A stretch of 64,000 bases of DNA. Source: Rhodohalobacter sp. 614A. GTDB lineage: Bacteria > Bacteroidota > Rhodothermia > Balneolales > Balneolaceae. The DNA lies in assembly GCF_021462415.1 (NCBI RefSeq), contig NZ_JAKEDS010000002.1, positions 744,001 through 808,000 of the forward strand, written 5' to 3'. Both the position numbers and the translations under genes were made by a program. Shown in pieces: positions 54,210 through 63,200 of the stretch (its first letter is position 1; each line of letters opens with the position of its first letter). The notes under the pieces were generated by a model, which ran no database searches, had not been told where the DNA came from, and was given only the letters and a program-made list of their open reading frames with translations.

Positions 54210-55313
54210 ATGGCGAAGAATAAACAAGAAGCATTTTTTGCGCCTGTGGGCCTGAAAAATAGAAATAACGGTAAAAAAATTGACAAAGCGGTAGATCTGC
54301 CGGAAGCTACAAAAAAGAAACATGACGATTTAGGTCTTTCGAATGAAGACCTCGTTACGATGTTCGAAATGATGTATTTGCAACGGCGTTTTGAAGAACG
54401 TGCTATGCAAATGTATCAGAAAGGTAAATTTGGTGGATTCCTTCACTTATATATTGGGCAGGAAGCGGTTTCGACCGGTACTGTTTTTGCCCTGAATGAT
54501 GATGACGATATTATTACTGCCTACCGGGATCACGGCTGGGGACTTGTTCGTGGCATATCTGCAAAAGAAGGTATGGCCGAGCTTTTTGGAAAAGCAACAG
54601 GTTGCTCCAAAGGGAAAGGCGGATCCATGCACTTCGCCAAAACCGAGAATCATTTTTGGGGCGGATACGGAATTGTTGGCGGACACATCCCGATTGCGGG
54701 TGGAATTGCATTCGCAAACAAATACCAGGAAAATAATCGCGTAACAGCTTGTTTCCTGGGTGATGGTGCTGTAGACCAGGGTTCTTTGCATGAGACTCTG
54801 AATATGAGTCAGCTATGGAAGTTGCCATGTATTTATGTGGTTGAAAACAACGGTTATTCCATGGGTACTTCTGCCCGCCGCCACACGGTTGGGGAAATTC
54901 ATGAAAGAGCGAAAGGATATGGAATGAAAAGCGCCGTATTTAATGGCATGGATACTCTTACCGTTTACGAGAATATGAAAGAGATTGCTGATGATGTCCG
55001 TAAGGACAATCTGCCATATTTTGTTGAGATACGAACCTATCGTTACCGTGGACATTCCATGTCTGATCCTGGTAAATATAGAACCAAAGAGGAACTTGAG
55101 GAATATCATAAAATTGATCCGATTGAACGGATGAAAACCTATCTCATGGATGAAAAAATCATCAAAGAAGACAAGATAAATGAGATACAAGATAAGGTAG
55201 AAGAAGAGGTGATGGATGCAATCGATTTTGCTGAAGAATCCGACTTCCCTGAACCGGAAGCTCTTTATGAAGACATGTTCACCGGTACACCTTATTTCCA
55301 CGATAGACAGTAA
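54210..55313 (+). CDS. pdhA: Pyruvate dehydrogenase E1 component alpha subunit
   Basis: A 367-residue thiamine diphosphate-dependent E1 alpha. The cofactor motif is GDGAVDQGSLHETLNMS with Gly184-Asp185-Gly186 and Asn213-Asn214. GGSMHFA near 137, the phospho-loop-like RRHTVGEIHERA and the C-terminal YRYRGHSMSDPGKYR support pyruvate-type E1. The N-terminus has about 30 extra basic residues rich in Lys and Asn relative to the core. It is followed by the E1 beta gene after 48 bases, so pdhA-pdhB-pdhC form one unit. No E3 (dihydrolipoamide dehydrogenase) gene is in the window. Confidence 0.95.
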   Translation: MAKNKQEAFFAPVGLKNRNNGKKIDKAVDLPEATKKKHDDLGLSNEDLVTMFEMMYLQRRFEERAMQMYQKGKFGGFLHLYIGQEAVSTGTVFALNDDDDIITAYRDHGWGLVRGISAKEGMAELFGKATGCSKGKGGSMHFAKTENHFWGGYGIVGGHIPIAGGIAFANKYQENNRVTACFLGDGAVDQGSLHETLNMSQLWKLPCIYVVENNGYSMGTSARRHTVGEIHERAKGYGMKSAVFNGMDTLTVYENMKEIADDVRKDNLPYFVEIRTYRYRGHSMSDPGKYRTKEELEEYHKIDPIERMKTYLMDEKIIKEDKINEIQDKVEEEVMDAIDFAEESDFPEPEALYEDMFTGTPYFHDRQ

Positions 55314-55361
55314 ACAACCGAATCGAAAGCTAACCAACGATAATCATTAAGAATTTAAAGA

Positions 55362-56345
55362 ATGGCCCAATTACAATTTAGAGAAGCACTCCGTGAAGCA
55401 ATTGATGAAGAAATGGCCCAGGATGATAGCATATTTATCATGGGTGAAGAAGTTGCCGAATATGATGGCGCTTATAAAGTTACGGAAGGCCTTCTTGATA
55501 AGTACGGTTTAAAAAGAGTTATTGACACGCCTATTTCAGAATTGGGTTTTGCTGGTATTGGTGTTGGGGCTGCCATGAATGGTTTACGTCCCATTGTAGA
55601 GTTTATGACCTGGAACTTTGCAGTCTTGGCTGCAGATCAAATTCTGAACCACGCATCCAAAGTAAAATACATGTTAGGGGGACAGGCAAGTGTTCCTATT
55701 GTATTTCGGGGACCGAATGCTTCCGCAGGTCAGCTTGGGGCAACCCACTCCGTGGCATATGATTCAATGTATGCACAGTTTCCGGGGTTGGCGGTTATTT
55801 ATCCTTCAGAACCCGATGATGCCAAAGGACTACTAAAATCTGCAATTCGAAGTAATGACCCTGTGATTTTCATGGAATCTGAGCAGATGTATGGGCTTAA
55901 AGGCGAAGTGTCTGAAGAGGAGGACTACATCATTCCCATTGGAAAAGCCAAAGTGAAACGTGAAGGTGATGATGTGACTGTTATCGCCTCCGGTAAAATG
56001 TATCATATTGTGAAACAGGCCGCCGCACAGTTGGAAAAAGATGGCGTGGAAGTTGAAATCATTGATCCAAGAACAATCAAACCGTTTGATATAGAAACGG
56101 TTATTGAATCTGTCAAAAAAACTAATCGTTGTGTAATTGTGGATGAAGCTCATCCTTTTGGCGGAATGGCGTCAGAGGCAGGATTCTTAATTCAGCGCGA
56201 GGCATTTGATTATCTTGATGCGCCTGTTAGAAGAGTGACCTTACCTGATGTAAGTGCTCCGTTTTCCAAGAAACTTTTCGACCTTTGGTTACCAGATGCA
56301 AAACAGGTTATTGATGCTGTAAATGCAGTTACCTATCGTAGTTAA
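55362..56345 (+). CDS. pdhB: Pyruvate dehydrogenase E1 component beta subunit
   Basis: A 327-residue E1 beta, forming the heterotetrameric E1 with PdhA. Motifs are the N-terminal REALREAIDEEMAQD, MGEEVAEYDGAYKVTEGLLD, TPISELGFAGIGVGAAMNGLRPIVEFMTWNF (kept in segments), PNASAGQLGATHS and the C-terminal DEAHPFGGMASEAG. It sits 48 bases after pdhA and 71 before the E2 gene. Confidence 0.96.
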   Translation: MAQLQFREALREAIDEEMAQDDSIFIMGEEVAEYDGAYKVTEGLLDKYGLKRVIDTPISELGFAGIGVGAAMNGLRPIVEFMTWNFAVLAADQILNHASKVKYMLGGQASVPIVFRGPNASAGQLGATHSVAYDSMYAQFPGLAVIYPSEPDDAKGLLKSAIRSNDPVIFMESEQMYGLKGEVSEEEDYIIPIGKAKVKREGDDVTVIASGKMYHIVKQAAAQLEKDGVEVEIIDPRTIKPFDIETVIESVKKTNRCVIVDEAHPFGGMASEAGFLIQREAFDYLDAPVRRVTLPDVSAPFSKKLFDLWLPDAKQVIDAVNAVTYRS

Positions 56346-56416
56346 ACAGCATACCGATTAAAAAATTACTGATATTTAATAGATTCTAAACCAAATTTGA
56401 ATAACGAACTGATATT

Positions 56417-57640
56417 ATGGCCATAAAAATTGAGATGCCCAAACTCAGCGATACCATGGAAGAAGGGGTTATCGCCAAGTGGAATGTAAAAGAAGGAGAT
56501 AAGGTAAGTTCCGGAGATGTTATTGCCGAGGTGGAAACCGACAAGGCAACGATGGAAGTTGAGGTGTTTGATGAGGGTACGATCCTCAAAATTCTTGCAC
56601 AAGAAGGAGATGCCATTCCGTTAGGAGGCCTTATGGCTGTGGTAGGTGAAGAAGGAGAAGATATTAGTGATATTCTCGATGGAGCTGCGGGCGGATCCGA
56701 ACCAGAAAAAGCTGACGTTGAAGAAGAGGAAAAATCCGACAAGAAAGAATCGGCTCAGAAAGAAGAGAAAAAAGAAGAACCTTCTCAAACCTCATCCGAC
56801 AATGGACGGATAAAAGCATCACCTCTGGCGCGTAAAATGGCAGAGGACAAGGGAATTGATCTGAACCAGGTTGAGGGATCGGGCCCGGAAGGACGAATTG
56901 TTAAACGAGATATTGAGGATTATAAACCATCTGCAGCTTCGGCTCCTTCATTTGCATCTGAAGAAGGCCAGGATATCAAGATTTCCCAGATGAGAAAAAC
57001 AATAGCTCGTCGCCTTTCTGAGAGTAAATTTACAAATCCGCATTTCTATGAAACGATTGATATCGACATGGAAAATGCAATGGACGCCCGTGTTCGGTTG
57101 AATGAAATCAGCGATGTGAAAATCAGTTTCAACGATATCGTAGTGAAAGCATGTGCGGTTGCTCTCAGAAAACATCCCTATGTAAATTCTTCATGGATGG
57201 ATGATGTGATTCGTCAACATGGGGATGTAAATGTAGCTGTTGCCGTTGCAATTGAAGAGGGTTTGATGACTCCCGTTATCAAACATGCTGATAAGAAAAA
57301 CCTTCGACAGATTTCATCCGAAACCAGAGAATTGGCCGGACTCGCCAGAGACCGAAAACTTCAACCGGAACAAATGGAAGGAAGTACCTTTACCGTGAGC
57401 AATCTCGGAATGTTTGGAATTGAAGAATTCACAGCCATTATCAACCCGCCAAATGTTTGTATTCTTGCAGTTGGAGCTATTCGTGACGTACCTGTTGTGA
57501 AAAATGGAGAAGTGGTTCCGGGCAAGCGAATGAAAGTAACACTTTCCAGTGATCACAGAGTTGTAGACGGAGCAAAAGCTGCGGATTTCCTGAGCACCTT
57601 ACGCGAGCTTCTGGAAAATCCACTGAGTATGCTTCTCTAA
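56417..57640 (+). CDS. pdhC: Pyruvate dehydrogenase E2 (dihydrolipoamide acetyltransferase)
   Basis: A 407-residue E2 with one N-terminal lipoyl domain (lipoyl Lys43 in VETDKATMEVEVF), a Glu/Lys/Ser-rich flexible linker (about 85-125), a peripheral subunit-binding domain (RIKASPLARKMAEDKGIDLN and EGSGPEGRIVKRD, about 130-165) and a C-terminal acetyltransferase core with the catalytic DHRVVDG (His380). It transfers the acetyl group to CoA and forms the complex scaffold. It is last in the pdhA-pdhB-pdhC operon and converges with the DUF4249 gene 18 bases away. Only one lipoyl domain is present, as in many non-enteric bacteria. Confidence 0.95.
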   Translation: MAIKIEMPKLSDTMEEGVIAKWNVKEGDKVSSGDVIAEVETDKATMEVEVFDEGTILKILAQEGDAIPLGGLMAVVGEEGEDISDILDGAAGGSEPEKADVEEEEKSDKKESAQKEEKKEEPSQTSSDNGRIKASPLARKMAEDKGIDLNQVEGSGPEGRIVKRDIEDYKPSAASAPSFASEEGQDIKISQMRKTIARRLSESKFTNPHFYETIDIDMENAMDARVRLNEISDVKISFNDIVVKACAVALRKHPYVNSSWMDDVIRQHGDVNVAVAVAIEEGLMTPVIKHADKKNLRQISSETRELAGLARDRKLQPEQMEGSTFTVSNLGMFGIEEFTAIINPPNVCILAVGAIRDVPVVKNGEVVPGKRMKVTLSSDHRVVDGAKAADFLSTLRELLENPLSMLL

Positions 57641-57658
57641 AATAGAGTGAGTTTCTTT

Positions 57659-58549
57659 TTAGGACGGACGGAGGAATATTGTTGAAACGGTGTCGGATGA
57701 AAGACTTCCGAAGATACCTATTCCTCCATCCGTTTGATAAATCAGGTTTGGTATCTCTCCGGGTGATAACGTAGATCCTCCAAGCTGAACCTGTTGAGAT
57801 CGAATCAAGTCCACCAGATTTTTGTCTACGGATTGAGTTACGATTAATGTCTCACCGTAAAAAGCTACGCCCAGCCATGGATATTGCAGTGTAATGGTTC
57901 CATCTGAATTTTCTTCGAAGCTCCCTTCATTGATAAGCCCCGAAGAATTGATTTCAAAATCTGTGTATTCAACATCATCTTCATCAATTGCTGCCCGGTA
58001 AAAAGGAGTCATATTATCAATACTTGCATGAAGGGCTATGGCGCTGAACACAAACACATTCTGAGGTTGAGTTTTCTCAGTAGCTGAAAGAACAAGCTCC
58101 AACTGATTGGCTTGATAGGTTAGGCTAACCGGAATTTCATTGATAACACTAAAACCATCCGGAACTGTAGTTGTGGCCTGGATCACCTCAGATCGGTCCT
58201 CAAAAGATACATCCAGGCGATAGGTTCTTTTTGGTATTACCTGGTGGATGAAATTTTCAGGTTCGTAGATTTTCTTGAGGGAATTGTAGGTGTAACCAAA
58301 AATCTCGTCTTCATTTCCATTTTCATCCAAGAGTACGATCTGTACATTTGCATTCGTAAGTATGGATTCCGACAGAATATAAACCTCATCGGCCGGGTTG
58401 GTTTTAAAAACTCTAACTGCCGGTAAAGTATCATTCGCAACTGCGTAACTTTCAACCACTACGTATTCCTGGTAAGTATCCTGTTCATAAGGATCGCATC
58501 CAACAATGAGAAACAGAAGAACCGGAATTATTGACAAGTATTTCATCAT
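57659..58549 (-). CDS. DUF4249 lipoprotein
   Basis: A 296-residue lipoprotein (lipobox FLIVGC, Cys18) of the DUF4249 family, found next to TonB receptors in Bacteroidota-type genomes. The mature sequence is beta-rich with the pattern VVESYAVANDTLPAVRVFKT near the N-terminus. It begins 1 base after the TonB receptor stop (58551), so the two genes are certainly linked. It is probably a surface or periplasmic accessory component of that receptor, analogous to SusD; the substrate is unknown. Confidence 0.85.
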   Translation of the reverse strand: MMKYLSIIPVLLFLIVGCDPYEQDTYQEYVVVESYAVANDTLPAVRVFKTNPADEVYILSESILTNANVQIVLLDENGNEDEIFGYTYNSLKKIYEPENFIHQVIPKRTYRLDVSFEDRSEVIQATTTVPDGFSVINEIPVSLTYQANQLELVLSATEKTQPQNVFVFSAIALHASIDNMTPFYRAAIDEDDVEYTDFEINSSGLINEGSFEENSDGTITLQYPWLGVAFYGETLIVTQSVDKNLVDLIRSQQVQLGGSTLSPGEIPNLIYQTDGGIGIFGSLSSDTVSTIFLRPS

Positions 58550-58550
58550 T

Positions 58551-60851
58551 CTAAAAATTTACTGTGTATGAAATGGAGGGAAGTATTGGCAGCAGTGTTA
58601 CGTCTTGTCTTTCAATAGGATTTTCATCAAAATCATAATTGTAGAACCAGATATTTCTACGCGAATAAACGTTGATGATCTGTAACTGCCATTCGGCTTC
58701 ACCCAGGTTAAAGAATGTACCCTGTCTGCTGAAGGACAAATCCAACCGATGATAGGAGGGAAGGCGTGCCGCATTCACATTCCCCACCACAAAAACATCC
58801 CGATCGCCGTTATCCCAGGGAATATCTGAAAGTTGATATCTGCCGAGAGGTTCGGTATATGCCTGGCCGGTTGCATAATTAAAGACGGCAGAAAGACTCC
58901 ATCGATCCGACAATCGATAACTGGCGGTAACATTTACATCATGAGTTCGGTCATATTTTGGCGGATAAAATTTTGCCTGTGTGGGATCATCAAGAATCGG
59001 GGAATTAAAACCGGGGAATTTTCTCCGGGTGACTCCGTAAGTATATCCCACAAAGCCGTTAAACCGTCCCACCTGTTTTTCAAAAAAAGCTTCCAGGCCG
59101 TATGCATATCCTTTTCCGACCCTGAAAAGTTCGGAGTATTCCTGGCCAGCCGCATCATTCAGAAAGGGATCCAGTTCAAAAAGATCTCGCATTGTTCGGT
59201 AGTAAATTTCAACATCAAATCCATATCCTTCGAAAGGAACTGTTTTAGCACCTATTACAAATTGGTCGCCATAAGCCGGTGAAATTCCTTCATCGGAGGT
59301 CAGCCACAGATCAAAACCAGAAAATGCTTCGTTTGTGATAAGGGTCAGGTATTGATAATATCGGCCATAAGCAGCCTGAAAACGGATTTTCTGAATGGGG
59401 CGAAATTCTGTGGAAAGCCTTGGTTCTAATCTCAGATAATCTCCTTCCGAGAACGAATTTAACCGTATTCCTCCCGTAAATTTCCACTGATTGGATGGAC
59501 GCCATTCATTCTGAAAAAAAGCAGATAAGTATTGGGATTCAATTCGTTCATTAAACGTATCCATATTGTCAAAACGGTCTCTGAAACTCAGGTTCAGATT
59601 TCCGGCCCAAATACCTGCTTTAAACGTGTGTTTCTCATTGGGCAAATATTCCAGGTCAGCCTTTAAAGAAAAATCATAGATTTCATTATCTCTTTCAAAA
59701 GGCGTGCCGGCAATATCAAATTCCGGTTGATTAAAGTATCTGGATCCGGTTGCCGTGAATGTACCAAAAAGCTTCTCTGTGAAGATACGCCTCCACTGAG
59801 CGGTAACGGTCTGATTTCCATATTTAAGAAGAATGCTTCCATCTTCCTGGAACGGGAACGAGACATTATCATTCCCGGAATAGAAGGCCAGAGAAAGACG
59901 GTCATTTGGAGTTGCATCAAAATTCAGTTTTCCGTTGATATCGTAGAAATAGAATTTATCCGGAACGTTATCCACGCTTTGCCTGAGTACGGCCAACAAA
60001 GGTTCCAGTGTAGATCTGCGAACAGCCAGCATCCATGAACCTTTGCTGTACGGACCTTCAATTGAAGCTCTTGATGAGAGCAGACCCAGACTGACGGCTC
60101 CACTGGTTTCATTTCGGTTTCCATCTTTGTTGAAAATGGTTAAAACAGAACCGATTCGTCCGCCAAATTCAGAAGGATATCCGCCTTTATATAAACGAAC
60201 ATCTTTCACCGCATCGGGATTAAATGTGGAGAAAAAACCAAAAAAGTGGGAAGGATTATATACAGTTGTTTCATCCAGGAGAATCAAGGTTTGATCGGGG
60301 CTTCCGCCACGAATGTACAAACCGCTGGAAAAATCAGAAGCTGCTTTCACTCCGGGAAGAAGCTGAATAGAACGAAAAACATCCGGTTGAATTACTGAAG
60401 GAAGTTCTTTAATGAGTTCGATATCAACCTGGGCAGTTCCGATATTCCGGAGTTCTTCACGTTCCGCTTCCGATTCAACATAGATCGCCTCCATTTCAAC
60501 ACCTTCCGGAATCAGTTCTATATCAAATCGTAAGCTTTTACCGGCTTCCAATTCAATTTCTGCCTCAAATCTTCTGAAACCGATATAACTGGCGGCAAGG
60601 GTATAATTTCCCGGAGGAATATTTGTGATCGTGTAATATCCAGATGTATTGGAAGATGTGCCGCGATTGATTTCCATCAGGGCAATATTGGCCATTAAAA
60701 GAGTTTCTCCGGTCTGGCTATCGGTGATAAATCCGTTAACCGAGGCATTATCCTGAGCCATTGCCTTAAAAAACGGAATGAGAGCCAATGAGATGAACAG
60801 CAGCAGTTTTAACTTCAAAGAAATAATTTTTGAGTGTTTTGAGTTTGTCAA
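58551..60851 (-). CDS. TonB-dependent receptor with CarboxypepD_reg-like N-terminus
   Basis: A 766-residue outer-membrane receptor. Signal peptide ends near residue 33 (FKAMAQ). Next come a CarboxypepD_reg-like domain (NGFITDSQTGETLLMANIAL, GYYTITNIPPGNYTL), a plug (LRNIGTAQVDIELIKELPSV, LYIRGGSPDQTLILLDET) and a beta-barrel with typical YGRYYQY, FNYATGQAY and final SISYTVNF strands. It imports a ligand across the outer membrane using TonB-ExbB-ExbD. Coupled to the DUF4249 lipoprotein gene. The ligand is not evident. Confidence 0.92.
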   Translation of the reverse strand: MTNSKHSKIISLKLKLLLFISLALIPFFKAMAQDNASVNGFITDSQTGETLLMANIALMEINRGTSSNTSGYYTITNIPPGNYTLAASYIGFRRFEAEIELEAGKSLRFDIELIPEGVEMEAIYVESEAEREELRNIGTAQVDIELIKELPSVIQPDVFRSIQLLPGVKAASDFSSGLYIRGGSPDQTLILLDETTVYNPSHFFGFFSTFNPDAVKDVRLYKGGYPSEFGGRIGSVLTIFNKDGNRNETSGAVSLGLLSSRASIEGPYSKGSWMLAVRRSTLEPLLAVLRQSVDNVPDKFYFYDINGKLNFDATPNDRLSLAFYSGNDNVSFPFQEDGSILLKYGNQTVTAQWRRIFTEKLFGTFTATGSRYFNQPEFDIAGTPFERDNEIYDFSLKADLEYLPNEKHTFKAGIWAGNLNLSFRDRFDNMDTFNERIESQYLSAFFQNEWRPSNQWKFTGGIRLNSFSEGDYLRLEPRLSTEFRPIQKIRFQAAYGRYYQYLTLITNEAFSGFDLWLTSDEGISPAYGDQFVIGAKTVPFEGYGFDVEIYYRTMRDLFELDPFLNDAAGQEYSELFRVGKGYAYGLEAFFEKQVGRFNGFVGYTYGVTRRKFPGFNSPILDDPTQAKFYPPKYDRTHDVNVTASYRLSDRWSLSAVFNYATGQAYTEPLGRYQLSDIPWDNGDRDVFVVGNVNAARLPSYHRLDLSFSRQGTFFNLGEAEWQLQIINVYSRRNIWFYNYDFDENPIERQDVTLLPILPSISYTVNF

Positions 60852-61064
60852 TTACACGTCTCTTGAACTTAAAAAGTTATCAGGAAATTCCGGTGAAATG
60901 AATATTAAATCACTGAATTAAATGGTAATAAAATAGTTTTGAAGATATTCAGATACGCAGAACTTTAATAATGATCCAGAATACGATTCCCGCTAAAAAA
61001 ACGTTATATTAACTGTGAATCGGGAAAAGAAGTTTTAAACCGATTTATTGTTCATTGAAATTTT

Positions 61065-61428
61065 GGGGATGTACCGGATTCGACGGGTTGAGTACAATTG
61101 CAGGCTGCATGCCGAGATTGACCGATGAATCTCGTTAAACATTCATCATGGAATAATGTAATTGACAACAATTACTCTTACAGACTCGCAGCATAAACTG
61201 ACGAGTCCGTTCCTTTGGGTACTTGCCAGTAGGACCCATCGCGAGCGCCGATAAAACTGGCTTTTCCCAAGCGCATGTCTGTTGCGTGGAAGGAGAACTT
61301 AATACAGAATAGGATGGAGTTGCTTTGCTATTGAGCATTGCTTCATCCGAAACCTTAATCAATAGCTAAGCATGTAGATGCTTGACGATTTACCTTCTCG
61401 GACGCGGGTTCAACTCCCGCCATCTCCA
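61065..61428 (+). ncRNA. ssrA: Transfer-messenger RNA (tmRNA)
   Basis: The RNA that rescues stalled ribosomes with SmpB. The 5' end GGGGATG (61065-61071) pairs with the 3' end CATCTCC (61421-61427), giving the tRNA-like acceptor; the 3' T-arm reads GCGGGTTCAACTCCCGC, and the D-like segment is at the 5' end (ACCGGATTCGACGGG). The encoded tag is best read as VIDNNYSYRLAA, 12 codons from GTA 61158 to TAA 61194-61196, in the expected position for the tag. The final RLAA differs from the common ALAA. The 3' CCA is not encoded after the discriminator A61428. A terminator follows. Confidence 0.95.
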
Positions 61429-61439
61429 CAATTGATTTA

Positions 61440-61476
61440 AAACCCTTGTCTACTTGTTAGGCAAGGGTTTTTTTAT
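61440..61476 (+). terminator. Rho-independent terminator of ssrA
   Basis: AAACCCTTG (61440-61448) and CAAGGGTTT (61462-61470) form a perfect 9-bp stem with a 13-base loop, followed by T residues through 61475. It is 11 bases after the tmRNA 3' end. Confidence 0.92.
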
Positions 61477-61901
61477 TGGGAAATTAGTGTAACACTATCT
61501 GCTATTTTTTTACTGCTCTTGTCTAATCATCCATAGAATAATAGAAGAGAAGAAAATGCAATGAACCCATTCATCCGCTTATCTGCGCGCAAAAGAATTA
61601 CGATGAATTTGATAATTACTTGCATCTCAATGATTTTGGTCATCAAACTTTTATTATTTAAATAGTTACAGATAGGCATGTCTTAAAAAAATTAATGTTA
61701 AAGAAAATTAATATTGAGTATATTAAAAATAACAAGTAAAGCTGTTCGCCTTCATAAACTACAATTTGGAAATCTGTCGGGGAGATGATTCCAAATAAAT
61801 ATTGGTTGGCAATACGTGGAGGTAATTTTTTGGGCCAGTTCTTTCAAAGGGTTTAGCAAATTGTATCTGGTCGTTATTCACACAATTTCTAATGAGCAAA
61901 T
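61477..61901 (+). other. Non-coding gap before the REC-PAS gene
   Basis: About 425 bases, AT-rich. The only candidate gene is the 34-codon frame listed separately at 61561. The right part must contain the promoter of the REC-PAS gene. No other repeat, hairpin or RNA gene is obvious. Confidence 0.5.
61561..61665 (+). CDS. Possible small membrane peptide
   Basis: A 34-codon frame from ATG 61561 to TAG 61663-61665. The predicted peptide has a basic N-terminal part (MNPFIRLSARKRITM) and then a hydrophobic stretch (LIITCISMILVIKLLLF) that could span a membrane. A purine-rich AGAAGAGAAGAAAA lies just upstream. It could equally be chance in AT-rich non-coding DNA, so the call is weak. Confidence 0.25.
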   Translation: MNPFIRLSARKRITMNLIITCISMILVIKLLLFK

Positions 61902-63149
61902 ATGATGAATCAAATTAGAATATGTCTCATCGAAGATTCCGAAAAGGATAGAAAAATCATTTACAATGAATTAATCGACTTGTATGGAGATTGCAAGATC
62001 GATGTAATCGAATCGTATGATAAACTGAAAGATAGTTACAAGCTCAGTTACTATGATATTATCATATGTGATTTTAAGCTCTCGGATTACAAGGGGGTTG
62101 ATGCTCTTTTTTATGTACGCGAACGGGATCTGCATATACCGTTTATTTTTGTTTCTGACCTGGAATGGGAAGATGCCACAGTAGATACCTTGGTTTTGAA
62201 TGGCGCCACGGATTACGTTTTAAAGAGTAATCTTAAGCAACTTCAGTTTGTTATTCGGAGAGAGATTAACCGCAGCCGACATTATTCAAATACAGAGCAA
62301 AAATTAAAGGCAAGCGAGTACAGGTTTCGATCTATTGTGCAGTCGATTAATGGAATTGTCCGCGAGGTGGATTTGAATACGTTTGAATACATTTATGTGA
62401 GTCCCCAGACGGTGAATATTCTGGGTTATGCGGAATCCGATTGGTTTAACAATCACTATTTTTGGATTGAACATATTCATCCGAAAGACCGGAAAAAGGC
62501 AAGTGCAAAAGTTGAAAAAGCGATTAAAGAAGGGGGGAATCATACCATTGAATACAGAATGATCAATTCTGATGGCGATATCGTCTGGATTCGGGATCTT
62601 GTTACAATCAAAGAAGAGAACGGAGTTCCGGTTTGGCTGGATGGTTTGATGATTGATATTTCAGAAGAAAAAGAGGTGGAACTTCAACGAGATCATGCAC
62701 TCGAGAACGAAAAAAGAAGAATGAAAGAGCAGAAATGCCTGTGGAATATCACCAGTTTGGACGAACAGGAATTCACTATCTCTCAGCTTCTTCAGCGATC
62801 TTTAATGCACATTCCCATCGGATTCCAATTCCCATCTGTTACGGGAGCCTGTATCCGGTACAACGGTGAAGAATATCAAACCAGTAATTATGAGGAAAGT
62901 GAGATTAAACTCGTCTCAGAAAACCAAAAAATTCGGAATGGACCACTTTCTATTGAGGTAGTGTATCTGAGTGATGAAAATGTGGATTTAAAGCAACCTT
63001 TTTTGAGAGAGGAGAGACATCTTTTGGATACGATTCTGGATATTTTATATATCAAGATCAGCAAGAAATTAACAACAGATGACCTGAAGAGACACGAGCA
63101 GCTTCTTATAAATACATATGAACTTGCCCAACTCGGACGATCTTTATAA
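61902..63149 (+). CDS. Response-regulator receiver/PAS signalling protein, apparently C-terminally truncated
   Basis: A 415-residue signalling protein. Residues 4-122 are a receiver domain with acidic pair Glu11-Asp12, phosphoacceptor Asp57 (IIICDFKLSD), Ser85 and Lys108. A PAS domain with PAC-like motif follows (about 140-255, RFRSIVQSINGIVREVDLNT, YRMINSDGDIVWIRD). Residues about 280-390 look like a divergent GAF-type domain. A short helix (KRHEQLLINTYELAQLG) leads into what in relatives is normally a further PAS or a histidine kinase, but the frame stops at TAA right after LGRSL. It lacks any output domain. The start is one of two adjacent ATGs at 61902. Confidence 0.8.
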   Translation: MMNQIRICLIEDSEKDRKIIYNELIDLYGDCKIDVIESYDKLKDSYKLSYYDIIICDFKLSDYKGVDALFYVRERDLHIPFIFVSDLEWEDATVDTLVLNGATDYVLKSNLKQLQFVIRREINRSRHYSNTEQKLKASEYRFRSIVQSINGIVREVDLNTFEYIYVSPQTVNILGYAESDWFNNHYFWIEHIHPKDRKKASAKVEKAIKEGGNHTIEYRMINSDGDIVWIRDLVTIKEENGVPVWLDGLMIDISEEKEVELQRDHALENEKRRMKEQKCLWNITSLDEQEFTISQLLQRSLMHIPIGFQFPSVTGACIRYNGEEYQTSNYEESEIKLVSENQKIRNGPLSIEVVYLSDENVDLKQPFLREERHLLDTILDILYIKISKKLTTDDLKRHEQLLINTYELAQLGRSL

Positions 63150-63162
63150 ATAAGAGTGGAAA

Positions 63163-63193
63163 ATGAGATTCTGAATTTAATTCAGAATCTCAT
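63163..63193. terminator. Long perfect palindrome, probable bidirectional terminator
   Basis: Arms ATGAGATTCTGAATT (63163-63177) and AATTCAGAATCTCAT (63179-63193) are perfect over 15 bases with one intervening base, lying between the REC-PAS and KOR genes, which converge here. It lacks a strong T tract, and the 1-base loop is unusual for a terminator. Confidence 0.5.
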
Positions 63194-63200
63194 GTTATAA

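Noticed and set aside
61135-61362. Minus-strand 75-codon frame over the tmRNA
   Set aside because: It lies entirely within ssrA, whose tRNA-like ends, tag and terminator are clear.
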